36,127 bases of DNA, from assembly GCA_025363275.1 (NCBI GenBank), contig JANYEE010000155.1, positions 1 through 36,127 on the forward strand. Reading direction: 5' to 3'. The notes under the pieces are model-generated. The model saw nothing but the letters and a program-made list of their open reading frames with translations. It had not been told where the DNA came from and did not search any database. Of the stretch, positions 1 to 9,029 are shown piece by piece. The stretch comes from Burkholderiales bacterium. Its GTDB lineage: Bacteria > Pseudomonadota > Gammaproteobacteria > Burkholderiales > Burkholderiaceae_C. Each line of letters opens with the position of its first letter. Within the stretch, counting starts at the first letter, position 1. The position numbers and the translations under genes were made by a program.

Positions 1-1
1 G

Positions 2-1603
2 AGCACGGCGCAAGTCCAAAGCCTGACGACAGCGCAAGTGGTGTCTCTGAGCACGACCAACGTAGCGGCCTTGGAGACGCAAGACGTAGCGGCTTTGAAG
101 ACCAGCCAGATCCAGGCATTGAAGACCAGCCAAGTGGCGGCTCTGACGACTGACCAGGTGGCATCGGGTCTGACCACAGACCAGATCGTGGCTTTGACGA
201 CCGCGCAGGTGTCAAATCTCTCGACCTCGCAAGTATTTGCGCTGACAACGGACCAGGTGGCTGCGTTAGAGACACAAGACGTTGCAGTGCTAAAAACCTC
301 GCAAATACAGGCGTTGAGCACCGACCAAATTGTGGCTCTGACCACGGCTCAAATGCAAGCGTTGACTACTGCCCAAGTGGCGGCTTTGGCAACGTCCCAG
401 GTGTTCGCGCTGCAGACTCAAGACTTGGCATCACTCAAGACTGCGCAAGTGGTGGCACTTACCACCGCAGGTGTCAACGCGCTTTCCTCGACCCAGATCC
501 AAAGTCTGCAGACATCTCAAATAGTCGCGCTGACAACTAAACAAGTGGTTGCCATTTCTACGGACAATGTCGCGGCACTGACGACCACGCAAGTTCAAGC
601 GTTTACTACGCGGCAAGTCGAAGCCTTGACTAACCCGCAGGTGGCGGCATTGGGCACCACGAACGTGCAGTACTTAACCGCAGGTACACCGTTGGTGCTG
701 GACCTAAATGGCGATGGTATTTCAACCCAGAGCATTAACAACGGAGTTCAATTCGACGTCTTCGGCGTTGGCCAAAAGGTCAATACCGGTTGGATTGCCG
801 GTGGCGACGGTCTATTAGTCATGGACCGCAATCATGATGGCGCAGTAAGCGGCGGTGCAGAGTTGTTTGGAGTGGGTACCACGCTGTCAAACGGTCAACG
901 TGCTGGCAACGGATATCTAGCTTTAAGTGAACTCGACACAAACGGCGACGGAACGATTAGCTCTGCAGATGCTAACTTTGCAGATCTTATGGTGTGGGTT
1001 GACAGTGACTCCGATGGCGTGAGTCGGACCTCTGAGCTTCATAGTTTAAGCTCGCTGGGCATCACCCAATTGAACTTGAATGCCCGAGCATCGACCCAAG
1101 AAGACAATGGCAATATGGTCGGCTTGGTATCAGGCTACACCACTACCGATGGTGCCGTGCATGAGATGGCAGATGTATGGTTTGCCACAAGCCAGGCTGC
1201 TCCGACCACCTTGACGGAAACTAGTACGGCAGTACCACCGACCTTGAACTTGGTGGTTCCTCCTCTAGATAGCACCTTGTCGGCTGTGAACGCCAGCGTG
1301 TCGACTGCGGCAGCTGCGAGTTTGGCGACGCAAGTCGGCGGTTTGGTGGACGCCATGGCGGCCTTTGATGGCACAGGAACCACAGCCCAGCCGGAAGCCG
1401 AAAGCGTGTTAAGCGTCAAATCGGACTCGCATGCCAACTTGGCGGTGAGTGGCGGTATTACGGGAATGGTCGATGCACTCAAACAGTTTGATGCCAACGG
1501 CCAGCCTTTGAGCGGTGGCAAGACTCTATCTGCAGCGTCGCTCACGGCGCTGGACACCAAATCGCGTAAACCCGACGTCGATATACTCGCCTCAGGCAAG
1601 TAA
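2..1603 (+). CDS. Octapeptide-repeat, calcium-binding probable type I secretion substrate (5' end outside window)
   Basis: The frame is open to the first bases of the window and codes repeat units there, so the gene is cut by the left edge; the GTG at 38 is an internal repeat codon, not a start. The visible part begins with 27 complete octapeptides of the form (V/I)xALTTxQ. After base 664 comes a module with four acidic loops of DxNxDG type: DLNGDG (base 701), DRNHDG (about 823), DTNGDG (about 937) and DSDSDG (about 1001). The wording around them (LVLDLNGDG, GGAELFG, FADLMVWVDSDSDG) is typical of EF-hand-like modules near the C-termini of large type I secreted proteins. A low-complexity Ala/Ser/Thr tail of about 150 residues ends the protein and could carry an uncleaved C-terminal export signal. 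Downstream on the same strand lie a GT41 glycosyltransferase and a full type I exporter. The function as adhesin or surface protein is inferred. Confidence 0.85.
   Translation, partial: STAQVQSLTTAQVVSLSTTNVAALETQDVAALKTSQIQALKTSQVAALTTDQVASGLTTDQIVALTTAQVSNLSTSQVFALTTDQVAALETQDVAVLKTSQIQALSTDQIVALTTAQMQALTTAQVAALATSQVFALQTQDLASLKTAQVVALTTAGVNALSSTQIQSLQTSQIVALTTKQVVAISTDNVAALTTTQVQAFTTRQVEALTNPQVAALGTTNVQYLTAGTPLVLDLNGDGISTQSINNGVQFDVFGVGQKVNTGWIAGGDGLLVMDRNHDGAVSGGAELFGVGTTLSNGQRAGNGYLALSELDTNGDGTISSADANFADLMVWVDSDSDGVSRTSELHSLSSLGITQLNLNARASTQEDNGNMVGLVSGYTTTDGAVHEMADVWFATSQAAPTTLTETSTAVPPTLNLVVPPLDSTLSAVNASVSTAAAASLATQVGGLVDAMAAFDGTGTTAQPEAESVLSVKSDSHANLAVSGGITGMVDALKQFDANGQPLSGGKTLSAASLTALDTKSRKPDVDILASGK
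14..664 (+). repeat. Tandem 24-bp (octapeptide) repeat array, 27 units
   Basis: Twenty-seven consecutive units are read from the translation; examples are VAALTTDQ, IVALTTAQ and VAALETQD. One unit (VASGLTTDQ) has nine residues. Position 1 is V/I/L/M, position 4 is nearly always L, position 6 is nearly always T, position 8 is Q, D or N. A looser superstructure exists: ETQD/QTQD units occur as units 3, 11 and 17, and IVALTT units as 8, 14 and 22. The DNA is diverged between units, so this is an old array kept by protein-level selection rather than a recent expansion. It continues beyond the left edge, since the first four codons (STAQ) are the end of another unit. Confidence 0.95.
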
Positions 1604-1661
1604 TGCTTCCGGTAGATCAGTCACAACCTGTGGGTTGGGCTGATTTGTCCGGATTGCTCCC

Positions 1662-1680
1662 GGGGTACAGTGCGTACCCC
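1662..1680. other. Perfect inverted repeat between repeat-protein gene and glycosyltransferase gene
   Basis: GGGGTAC (1662-1668) and GTACCCC (1674-1680) form a perfect 7-bp stem with loop AGTGC. No T-tract follows on either strand, so it is not a standard intrinsic terminator. It may be an mRNA processing or attenuation hairpin in the 112-nt gap. Confidence 0.5.
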
Positions 1681-1715
1681 GATGGACGGACTCACTGAAA
1701 TGCGAATGGAAACGG

Positions 1716-3551
1716 ATGTCAAGCGTTGACGGGTTTGCTGCCACAACCACGCTCGCCTACAAGGGCGAGCTAACGTTCCTTGATTTGATTAATCAGGCCG
1801 CCGAGCTGGAAGCCAGCGGCCACCCCACATTGGCCGTCGTTTTGTACGACACGTGGCTAGCCCATACTGAGTCACCCTACGCGCACGCGGTACAGTTCAA
1901 TTTAGCGACTACGCTCACCAACCTGGGTGAAATCTTTCGCGCGGAAGAGTCCTACCGTAGATCTATCGCGATTGCTCCGGGGTTTGTACATCCCCACCTC
2001 AATCTGGGCTTGCTCCATGAGCGCCAAGGGCGTTTGGATGAAGCCATGGGGGAGTGGCGCTGGATTGACCAAAACAGCCCCCGTGACGAATCCAGCTTGC
2101 CTATCGTCTTGCTAGCTTTGAATCACTTGGGGCGTGTCAGCGAAATACGCAAGCAGTTTCAAGATGCTACGGAGTATTTATCGCAGAGTTTGCGACTTGA
2201 CTCCAAGCAGCCCGACGTTATTCACCACTGGGTTTTCTTGCGGCAAAAGCAGTGCATTTGGCCGGTCTACGGCAATCTGCCGGGCTTGAGTGAGGAGGCC
2301 ATGCGCGAATCCACCTCGGCACTGGCTGTGCTCAGCATGTCTGACGACCCCGCTGCGCAGTTGGTAGCTGCTCGGAACTTTGTCGAAAAGAAGATTGCCA
2401 GTCATTTGCCGCGCTTGGCGCCGCTGTCCAGTTACGGTCACAAAAAGATTCGGATTGCCTACTGTTCCTCTGACTTTTGTTTGCACCCCGTGTCTTTACT
2501 TACTGTAGAGATGTTCGAGCTCCACGACCGCGAAAAATTTGAAGTCTATGGGTTTTGTTGGAGCCCGGAAGACGGGTCGGCATTGCGCGAACGTGTTAAA
2601 GCTGGCATGGATCAGTTCTTTACGATTCACCACATTAGTGATGAAGGTGCCGCGCAACTGATCCGCTCGCACGAGATTGATGTGCTGGTGGACTTGCAGG
2701 GGCAGACGGCTGGCGCTCGCGCCAACATTCTGGGATACCGGCCAGCCCCCATTCAAATTACCTACCTGGGCTTGCCAGCCACCACGGGTCTGCCGTCGAT
2801 CGACTATGTGATTGCCGACGAATTTCTGATTCCGCCCGAACAGGCCAAATACTATTCAGAGACGCCGCTCTACATGCCGGATGTCTACCAGGTCAGTGAC
2901 CGGCAGCGCGCATCGGCTGCAGCCCCAAGCCGTGCGGATTGTGGCTTGCCCGCAGAAGGTTTTGTCTTTTGCTCGTTCAACAACAGCTTCAAGTACACGC
3001 AACAGGTTTTTGATGTGTGGATGCGATTACTACAGGCGGTACCCGGCAGCGTGCTTTGGCTGCTTGCCGATAACCCCTGGGCTGAAGTGCATCTACACCA
3101 AGAGGCCGTGCGGCGGGGCGTATCTGCGGAGCGCTTAGTGTTCGCTACACGAGTATCCCCAGAGAACTATCTGGCGCGCTTTCTGGTTGCCGACTTGTTC
3201 TTGGACACATTTCCTTTCAATGCGGGCACCACGGCGAATGACTGTCTGTGGATGGGCTGCCCGTTGCTGACCTTGACGGGTCGCTCTTTTGCATCTCGCA
3301 TGGCGGGTGCCTTGCTCACTGCCGCCAGGTTGCCGGAGTTGATCACGTATGACTTGGCAACCTATGAAACCACTGCGTTAGCGCTTGCCAATGACCCCGC
3401 ACGTTGTGCGCGGTTGCGCGCGTACCTGCACACGGTGCGCCAGGGCGGGTTGTTGTTCGACACACCAAAGTTTGTGCACACCCTAGAGTCGCGCTTGATT
3501 GAATTGGTGGCGTCTTATGGACACGAAACTACACAGCAGGGGTTCGCGTGA
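1716..3551 (+). CDS. TPR-containing SPINDLY/OGT-type glycosyltransferase (GT41)
   Basis: This 611-residue protein transfers a sugar from a nucleotide sugar to protein Ser/Thr (O-GlcNAc or O-fucose in known relatives), presumably in the cytoplasm because no signal peptide is seen. TPR-like helices occupy about residues 25-170. The catalytic half starts near 243 with KKIRIAYCSSDF and HPV (H257), then DLQGQTAGAR (327-335), RPAPIQITYLGLPATTG (342-358) and IDYVIADE (362-369). It continues with FNNSFKYT, where K426 matches the conserved Lys of O-GlcNAc transferases, and ends with FNAGTTANDCLWMG (501-514). These are family hallmarks. The start ATG at 1716 has only a weak ribosome site (GGA). The stop overlaps the next gene by 4 nt. 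The Thr-rich repeat protein upstream is a plausible substrate, but that is inference. Sugar specificity cannot be read from the sequence. Confidence 0.92.
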   Translation: MSSVDGFAATTTLAYKGELTFLDLINQAAELEASGHPTLAVVLYDTWLAHTESPYAHAVQFNLATTLTNLGEIFRAEESYRRSIAIAPGFVHPHLNLGLLHERQGRLDEAMGEWRWIDQNSPRDESSLPIVLLALNHLGRVSEIRKQFQDATEYLSQSLRLDSKQPDVIHHWVFLRQKQCIWPVYGNLPGLSEEAMRESTSALAVLSMSDDPAAQLVAARNFVEKKIASHLPRLAPLSSYGHKKIRIAYCSSDFCLHPVSLLTVEMFELHDREKFEVYGFCWSPEDGSALRERVKAGMDQFFTIHHISDEGAAQLIRSHEIDVLVDLQGQTAGARANILGYRPAPIQITYLGLPATTGLPSIDYVIADEFLIPPEQAKYYSETPLYMPDVYQVSDRQRASAAAPSRADCGLPAEGFVFCSFNNSFKYTQQVFDVWMRLLQAVPGSVLWLLADNPWAEVHLHQEAVRRGVSAERLVFATRVSPENYLARFLVADLFLDTFPFNAGTTANDCLWMGCPLLTLTGRSFASRMAGALLTAARLPELITYDLATYETTALALANDPARCARLRAYLHTVRQGGLLFDTPKFVHTLESRLIELVASYGHETTQQGFA

Positions 3552-5422
3552 CCACACCCAGTACCAAAGAGCAGCGTACTTTTGCCAAGCGGATCAAAGA
3601 GGCTCGTGTGGGCGATGCTGGGGCTCAGTACGACGTTGCTTTGATGTATGCCAACGGCCTGGGTGTTGAGAAGAGTGTTGAGCAGGCGCTGATTTGGACT
3701 GAGTCCGCTGCTAAGAAAGGCCATTCTGCAGCCCAGTACCTGCTAGGCACCGCTTACCAGGGGGGGCTCGGTGCGCGCAAAGATTCGGTTCAGGCGCTTA
3801 CATGGCTTCTAAGGGCTACCGAATCCGGCAGCGACAAGGCTCCGCTGAAGCTGGCGAAGCTGTTCGCTGCAGACGCGCCAGCGTTAGGGTCCGACTTCAT
3901 GCTGGCTGCAGCGCAGCGTGGCGTGGCAGAAGCGCAGTTGGCTGTGGCGGATGGTGTCGCACACACCGCAGGCGCTACCGATGGCGATAGCTTGAACTGG
4001 ACCCGTATGGCGGCGGAGCAAGGCTTAGCTGCCGCGCAGTTCGCATTGGGACAGTTGCTTGAAAATGCGCCAGAGTCGATACGCGATAGGGTAGCCGCTG
4101 ACCACTGGTACCGCGAGGCGGCCGCCCAAGGACATCCCGGAGCGCAGTTGGCCTTGGTGCGATTGGATGATAACGGGCAGGGCCACCTTCATTCCAACAA
4201 CTCAGGCGGTCGTAAAACGACCACCCGCGAAAGGCGCGGACTGGGTGATCAATGGGATCTCTACTGTGCTCGCGGCACGGCACAAGATCAATACCACCTG
4301 GGCCTGATGTACCAGGGCGGCTATGGTGTTGAAAAAAGTGTCAAGCAAGCACGGACCTGGTTGCAAAAAGCAGCGGACGCTGGGCATCCAGATGCGCAAC
4401 TGGCCCTGGGCAATTTACTGGTTACGAACGCTCCCGCGGAGGCGCTGCCCTGGTTTCAAAAGGCGGCGGACCAAGGCCTGGTCCGGGCACAGATTCGTAT
4501 AGCGGAGAGTTATCAGGCGGGCCAAGGGCAGGTGCAGTCGCCCTCCAATGCGCTCCTCTATTACGCCAGGGCGGCCCTAGAAGGCGATGTCGCAGGTCTG
4601 CAGGGTCTCGCGGCGCTGATGAAAGCAAGTGCAGGTACTCTGCTGTGGGACTTCAGCTTAGCGGCTGCGCAGGCTGGATCGGCTACGGCCCAGTATGCGA
4701 TCGGTGAGTACTATGCCACCGGGCAGGGGGGGGTGGAGCAGGATTGGCGTAAAGCGGTAGAGTGGTATCGCAGAGCCGCTGTGCAAGGCCATGGCGGTGC
4801 CCTATGTGCTTTGGGCGGCTGCTATGCCGAGGGCTTGGGCGTCAAACGCGACATAGTGCGCGCTGTGGGGCACTGGGAAGAAGCTGCATTGGAAGACCAA
4901 CCGCGTGCATTGTGGAACCTAGGCGAGATTTTGGCCCAGGGATTACCAGGCCTGCAACCCGATGCGCGGCGAGCCACTTTACTGTGCAAGCGGGCGGCCC
5001 AAGCTGGCTTCGCACCTGCCCAGGCCACGCTCGCCGCACTGTTTGCCAAAGCGAAGAAGTATGACAAAGCCGTGCACTGGTGGACATTGGCGGCAGATCA
5101 ATCCGATCCGGAGGCTTTGTTCAACCTGGCCCACGCTTACCGTACCGGCTGGGCGCAACCTGTTGATGAACATCAGGTGTTTGATCTGCTGCTGCGCGCG
5201 GCCAACACCGGTTTAGCAGCGGCCCAAGCCCGTCTGGGCCTGGCCTACGCCACGGGCGAAGCGGCTGCTCTGGATCCGATTGAGGCGGCCAAATGGTTTT
5301 TGCTGGGTGCCCAAGGTGGGGATGCTGCTGCCAAGGCCAATTGCCAGAGAGCCCAGCAAACGCTAAGCCCCGCGCAGTGGCGAGAAGCCCAGCGGCGGGC
5401 AGCGGTTTGGGTGCCCGCTTAG
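3548..5422 (+). CDS. Sel1-repeat (SLR) protein
   Basis: The 624-residue product is built almost wholly of Sel1-like repeats, 36-residue helical hairpins related to TPRs. Typical units are AQYDVALMYANGLGVEKS (residues 27-44), AQYLLGTAYQGGLGARKD, YHLGLMYQGGYGVEKSVK, AQYAIGEYYATGQGGVEQD and ALCALGGCYAEGLGVKRD. A less repetitive linker with LHSNNSGGRKTTTRERRG (about residues 214-231) separates two repeat blocks. No signal peptide or membrane segment is visible, so it is probably a cytoplasmic scaffold. It starts with GTG at 3548, overlapping the stop of the glycosyltransferase gene (GTGA), which implies translational coupling. A role as partner or adaptor of that enzyme or its substrate is inference; Sel1 proteins have varied roles. 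Confidence 0.9.
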   Translation: MTTPSTKEQRTFAKRIKEARVGDAGAQYDVALMYANGLGVEKSVEQALIWTESAAKKGHSAAQYLLGTAYQGGLGARKDSVQALTWLLRATESGSDKAPLKLAKLFAADAPALGSDFMLAAAQRGVAEAQLAVADGVAHTAGATDGDSLNWTRMAAEQGLAAAQFALGQLLENAPESIRDRVAADHWYREAAAQGHPGAQLALVRLDDNGQGHLHSNNSGGRKTTTRERRGLGDQWDLYCARGTAQDQYHLGLMYQGGYGVEKSVKQARTWLQKAADAGHPDAQLALGNLLVTNAPAEALPWFQKAADQGLVRAQIRIAESYQAGQGQVQSPSNALLYYARAALEGDVAGLQGLAALMKASAGTLLWDFSLAAAQAGSATAQYAIGEYYATGQGGVEQDWRKAVEWYRRAAVQGHGGALCALGGCYAEGLGVKRDIVRAVGHWEEAALEDQPRALWNLGEILAQGLPGLQPDARRATLLCKRAAQAGFAPAQATLAALFAKAKKYDKAVHWWTLAADQSDPEALFNLAHAYRTGWAQPVDEHQVFDLLLRAANTGLAAAQARLGLAYATGEAAALDPIEAAKWFLLGAQGGDAAAKANCQRAQQTLSPAQWREAQRRAAVWVPA

Positions 5423-5535
5423 CGAAAAGCAGAGTTTTCAAAGGCCTTTTCTTGGTTTAGTGGGAGCGCCTTCGTGGGACGATCACCCGGTCTTTATCCG
5501 ACCTGATCAGAGATATTTCGTAGCATTTCCCACGC

Positions 5536-7686
5536 ATGGACGAGCCTAAGAACCATTCCATTGTTCAATGCCTAACGGCCATCGCGCAGCACCACGGCTT
5601 GCAGGTCAACCCCGAGCGGTTGATTGAAGAGTACGCCCTGCCCAATGAAGAGCCACGCCCTGCGTTAGTGATTCGCATGGCAGCAGGCATTGGTCTCAAG
5701 GGCAAGCAAGCCAAGCTCACGTGGAAGGGCCTGTTTGCGCAAGAAGGTGTGTTTCCGTTCATTGGCTTGCTAAAGGATGGCAAAGCCGTCATTGTGGTGG
5801 GGGTACGGGCCGGAGGCGACGGAGCTGAGGGCGAGGTGGCCATTCTCAATCCACTGATTCCCAAGGCTGCCATCCACTTTCTGGGCCGGGAGATGTTCTG
5901 TGAAAACTGGGCAGGTCAGGTCATATTTCTAAAGCGTAGCCATGCGCTCACCGATCCCAAACAACCCTTTAGCTTCCGTTGGTTCATCCCGGAAATCCTG
6001 AAGCAAAAGGCAGCATTCCGAGATATCGCGATTGCTGCTGTAGCCCTCAGCGTTTTAGGCATGGCTTCGCCTATCTTCTTCCAGCTAGTGATCGACAAAG
6101 TGCTAGTGCACCAAAGCTCATCCACGCTGTGGGTGCTCGCGGTGGGTATCTGTATAGCGTTGGTATTTGAGTCAGTTTTCTCGTATGTGCGTCAATTGCT
6201 GATGCTGGCCGCGACCAACAAGATTGACATGCAGATCACCCGGCGTGCGTTCAGCCATTTGTTGTCATTGCCGATTGATTACTTCGACACCACGTCTGCA
6301 GGAGTGGTTGCGCGGGTGATGCAGCAGCTGGAAGGCATACGTGGATTCCTGACAGGGCGCCTGTTCTTTACCGTGTTGGACACACTGACGCTCCTGGTCT
6401 ACATCCCCTTGTTGTTTTCCTATTCAGCTACGCTGGCATCGATGGTCATAGGCTTTGCGGGTTTGATTGCTGTGATCATCATGGCCTTGCTGCCAACCTT
6501 CAAACGCCAGCTTGATGTTCTCAATACGGCAGAGGGTGAACGGCAAGCCCTGTTAATAGAAACCATACACGGCATGCGCACTGTCAAAGCACTGGCTATT
6601 GAGCCCGCACAACGGCGCACCTGGGACCAACTGTCTGCGAGATCCATTACCTCCCATTTCCAGGTCGGACGTACCGCGATGACTGGTAATGCGGCCACTG
6701 AATTTCTTGGCAAGCTGCTTCCAGTGCTGGTCATTGTGATCGGCGCTCAAGGTGTTTTTGACCAGACCATGACCGTGGGGGCATTGATCGCATTTCAGAT
6801 GTTTTCCGGCCGCGTGATGGGCCCCTTGATTCAGGTGGTGGGGCTCATCAACGAATACCAGCAGGCGGCAGTATCCGTGCGCATTCTGGGCGAAGTCATG
6901 AACCGCCCCTCTGAGGGTCGGGGCGGAGTGGGCGGCTTGCGTCCCACGCTGTCAGGCGACATCAGTTTTGAAGATGTGACCTTTCGCTACCCCGGGTCAA
7001 ATGTGCCAGCGCTGGACCGCATGAAGTTCAACGTGAAGGCAGGCACCATTGTTGGTATTGTGGGCCGCAGCGGCTCGGGAAAATCCACACTCACCAAAAT
7101 CATCCAGGGTTTGTATTCGATCCAGGAAGGCATCGTCCGCTTCGACGGCGTGGACGCGCGTGAAATGGAGTTGGCTCACCTACGACGTCAAATTGGCATC
7201 GTCTTGCAAGAGAACTTCCTATTCCGTGGCTCAGTGAGAGACAACATTGCAATTGCCAAGCCAGGCGCCTCGTTCGAAGAGGTGGTGGCTGCCGCGCAGA
7301 TTGCCGGCGCGGATGAGTTTATTGAGCGCATGCCACAAGGCTATGACACGCTTCTTGAAGAAAATGGATCTAATCTGAGTGGTGGTCAGAAACAGCGTTT
7401 GTCGATTGCCCGCTCGTTATTACTCAAGCCTCGCGTACTCATATTGGATGAGGCGGCTAGCGCACTCGACCCTGAAAGCGAAGCTATCTTTATTCGCAAC
7501 CTTGGCAAGATGGCCGTGGGTCGTACGGTCATCATGATTTCTCACCGCCTGTCCACCCTGGTCAATGCAGACGCCATTTTGGTCATGCAACAGGGCCGTT
7601 TAGCCGACAGCGGTCGACACGAAGAGCTGCTGGCCAGCAGCCCCACCTACCAACAGCTATGGCATCAACAGACAAGCCATCTGTAG
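5536..7686 (+). CDS. Type I secretion ABC transporter with degenerate C39-like domain (HlyB-type)
   Basis: The 716-residue protein is the inner-membrane ATPase of a type I secretion system. Residues 1-135 are a C39-peptidase-like domain in which the catalytic Cys is replaced (HSIVQCL, Ser at residue 8 where the family has Cys) and the His motif is DGKAVIVVGV, so it should bind but not cut its substrate, as the HlyB CLD does. Membrane helices span about 160-440. The nucleotide-binding domain has Walker A GRSGSGKST (510-518), Q-loop Q558, signature LSGGQ (614-618), Walker B VLILDEA (634-640) and the H-loop His H670. The domain order and length match HlyB-type exporters. The start at 5536 has no clear ribosome site; a 113-nt gap separates it from the Sel1 gene. 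The adaptor gene begins inside its last 28 nt. Confidence 0.95.
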   Translation: MDEPKNHSIVQCLTAIAQHHGLQVNPERLIEEYALPNEEPRPALVIRMAAGIGLKGKQAKLTWKGLFAQEGVFPFIGLLKDGKAVIVVGVRAGGDGAEGEVAILNPLIPKAAIHFLGREMFCENWAGQVIFLKRSHALTDPKQPFSFRWFIPEILKQKAAFRDIAIAAVALSVLGMASPIFFQLVIDKVLVHQSSSTLWVLAVGICIALVFESVFSYVRQLLMLAATNKIDMQITRRAFSHLLSLPIDYFDTTSAGVVARVMQQLEGIRGFLTGRLFFTVLDTLTLLVYIPLLFSYSATLASMVIGFAGLIAVIIMALLPTFKRQLDVLNTAEGERQALLIETIHGMRTVKALAIEPAQRRTWDQLSARSITSHFQVGRTAMTGNAATEFLGKLLPVLVIVIGAQGVFDQTMTVGALIAFQMFSGRVMGPLIQVVGLINEYQQAAVSVRILGEVMNRPSEGRGGVGGLRPTLSGDISFEDVTFRYPGSNVPALDRMKFNVKAGTIVGIVGRSGSGKSTLTKIIQGLYSIQEGIVRFDGVDAREMELAHLRRQIGIVLQENFLFRGSVRDNIAIAKPGASFEEVVAAAQIAGADEFIERMPQGYDTLLEENGSNLSGGQKQRLSIARSLLLKPRVLILDEAASALDPESEAIFIRNLGKMAVGRTVIMISHRLSTLVNADAILVMQQGRLADSGRHEELLASSPTYQQLWHQQTSHL

Positions 7687-9029
7687 CCGCACCAGCCAAG
7701 GGTCAGGGCGGGTCGAACCAGACCGCCATTGACTTCCTGCCCGACGCTGACGAGATCGAGCGCCGTCCTCTGCCGTGGATGGCCAGAGTCACTCTGCATC
7801 TGATGGTGACGGCGCTGGTTTGCTTCTTTGTGTGGGCCAGCATTTCCGAAGTCGACTTAATCGTTACCGCTCGGGGACGCTTGGTCACCCCGTTGCCAAA
7901 CATCGTGGTGCAGCCGCTTGAAACGTCCATAGTGCAGACCATCGAGGTGCGCGCTGGCCAAATTGTCCGCAAAGGCGATCGGCTTGCCACGCTGGACCCC
8001 ACTTTTGCGCAAGCTGATGAATCGCAGTTACGTAACCGTCTGGATAGTCTGAATACCCAATGGGCCAGCCTAGATGCAGAATTGTCGGGTGAGCGCCTGG
8101 AACGCTCCAAATTAGAGTCGCCTGACAGCAAAATCCAATCACGACTATCCAATGAACGCCAAGCTACGTACGCATCGCAATTGCGTAGGCAGTTGGAGTC
8201 GATTGCGCGTTTACGCTCTTCCCTAGAGACCGCACGCAAAGATGAAATGGGGCAAGACGCCCGCGTCAAAGGACTGCGTGAGCTGGCGGCCATGACGGAT
8301 GATCTGGTCTCTAAGAAGCTGGCTGTGAAAAGTCGATTGCTGGATGTGCAGGATAGGTTGCTCGAAGCGGAGCGTGGCATGGAAATGGCTCGCAATCGTC
8401 AGATTGAAATTCGCAAAGAGCTGTCCGCGCTGGAGGCTGAAAAGACTGCATTTGAGACCGGGTGGCGGCAGAAGATGCTGGAGGAGTTGCTAGCCGTGTC
8501 TCGCGAGCGGGATGCTGTTAGTGACCAACTGCAAAAAGCCTCCAAGCGCCAAAGTATGGTGGTGCTGGTGGCTCCTGCAGACGCGGTAGTCCTGGATGTG
8601 GCCAAGCTTTCCCAAGGCTCTATCGTGCGAGAGGCAGAGGCTTTTTTTACCTTGGTCCCTTTGGGCTCTGTGCTGGAGGCGGATGTACAGATAGATTCGC
8701 AGGATATTGGCTACGTCAAGCCCAATACCAAAGTGGATATAAAGGTGGATGCCTACCCCTTCCAGAAGCACGGCACACTGCACGGCAGCTTGCGCACCGT
8801 CAGCCAAGACGCATTTCGCCGGGATACCAACTCCAACTCAGGTTTGGATGCGTATTACCGGGGAAGTATCAAGCTGGAGAGCACCAAGCTGGATGCGCTA
8901 CCCGTCAATTCCAATCTTCTGCCGGGAATGACCGTGACCGCCGAGATTCTGGTGGGTAAGCGTTCGGTCATTTCTTATTTGTTGTGGCCTCTGACCAAAG
9001 CCACCAAAGAGTCCATTCGGGAGCCGTGA
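7659..9029 (+). CDS. HlyD-family membrane fusion protein of type I secretion
   Basis: The 456-residue adaptor links the ABC transporter to the outer-membrane channel across the periplasm. A short cytoplasmic N-terminus (1-42) is followed by one membrane helix (about 43-62). Next comes a lipoyl/barrel half-motif (VVQPLETSIVQTIEVRAGQIVRKGD, about 83-107), a long coiled coil (about 120-300, rich in L, E, R and Q), and the second half-motif (VLVAPADAVVLDVAKLSQGSIVREAE). A beta-barrel follows with IDVDAYPF-like text (VDIKVDAYPFQKHG) and SNLLPGMTVTAEILVGKRSV, which is characteristic of HlyD/PrtE adaptors. The start overlaps the ABC gene by 28 nt; the stop overlaps the next start by one base (TGATG). 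This tight coupling supports co-production of a single exporter. Confidence 0.95.
   Translation: MASTDKPSVAAPAKGQGGSNQTAIDFLPDADEIERRPLPWMARVTLHLMVTALVCFFVWASISEVDLIVTARGRLVTPLPNIVVQPLETSIVQTIEVRAGQIVRKGDRLATLDPTFAQADESQLRNRLDSLNTQWASLDAELSGERLERSKLESPDSKIQSRLSNERQATYASQLRRQLESIARLRSSLETARKDEMGQDARVKGLRELAAMTDDLVSKKLAVKSRLLDVQDRLLEAERGMEMARNRQIEIRKELSALEAEKTAFETGWRQKMLEELLAVSRERDAVSDQLQKASKRQSMVVLVAPADAVVLDVAKLSQGSIVREAEAFFTLVPLGSVLEADVQIDSQDIGYVKPNTKVDIKVDAYPFQKHGTLHGSLRTVSQDAFRRDTNSNSGLDAYYRGSIKLESTKLDALPVNSNLLPGMTVTAEILVGKRSVISYLLWPLTKATKESIREP

Noticed and set aside
38-40. GTG as start of the repeat protein
   Set aside because: The repeat pattern continues in frame to base 2, so this GTG is an internal Val codon.
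14-664. CRISPR array
   Set aside because: The repeat period is 24 bp with no spacers, units diverge at DNA level and keep one reading frame, so it is a coding repeat.
7703-8395. Long - strand frame of 230 codons inside the adaptor gene
   Set aside because: It is a low-complexity Ser/Arg-rich shadow of the HlyD-type coding sequence.
8984-9028. Longer N-terminus for the outer-membrane lipoprotein
   Set aside because: Starting at 9029 gives a proper lipoprotein signal with Cys20 and a TGATG junction; the extra 15 residues would bury the signal peptide.
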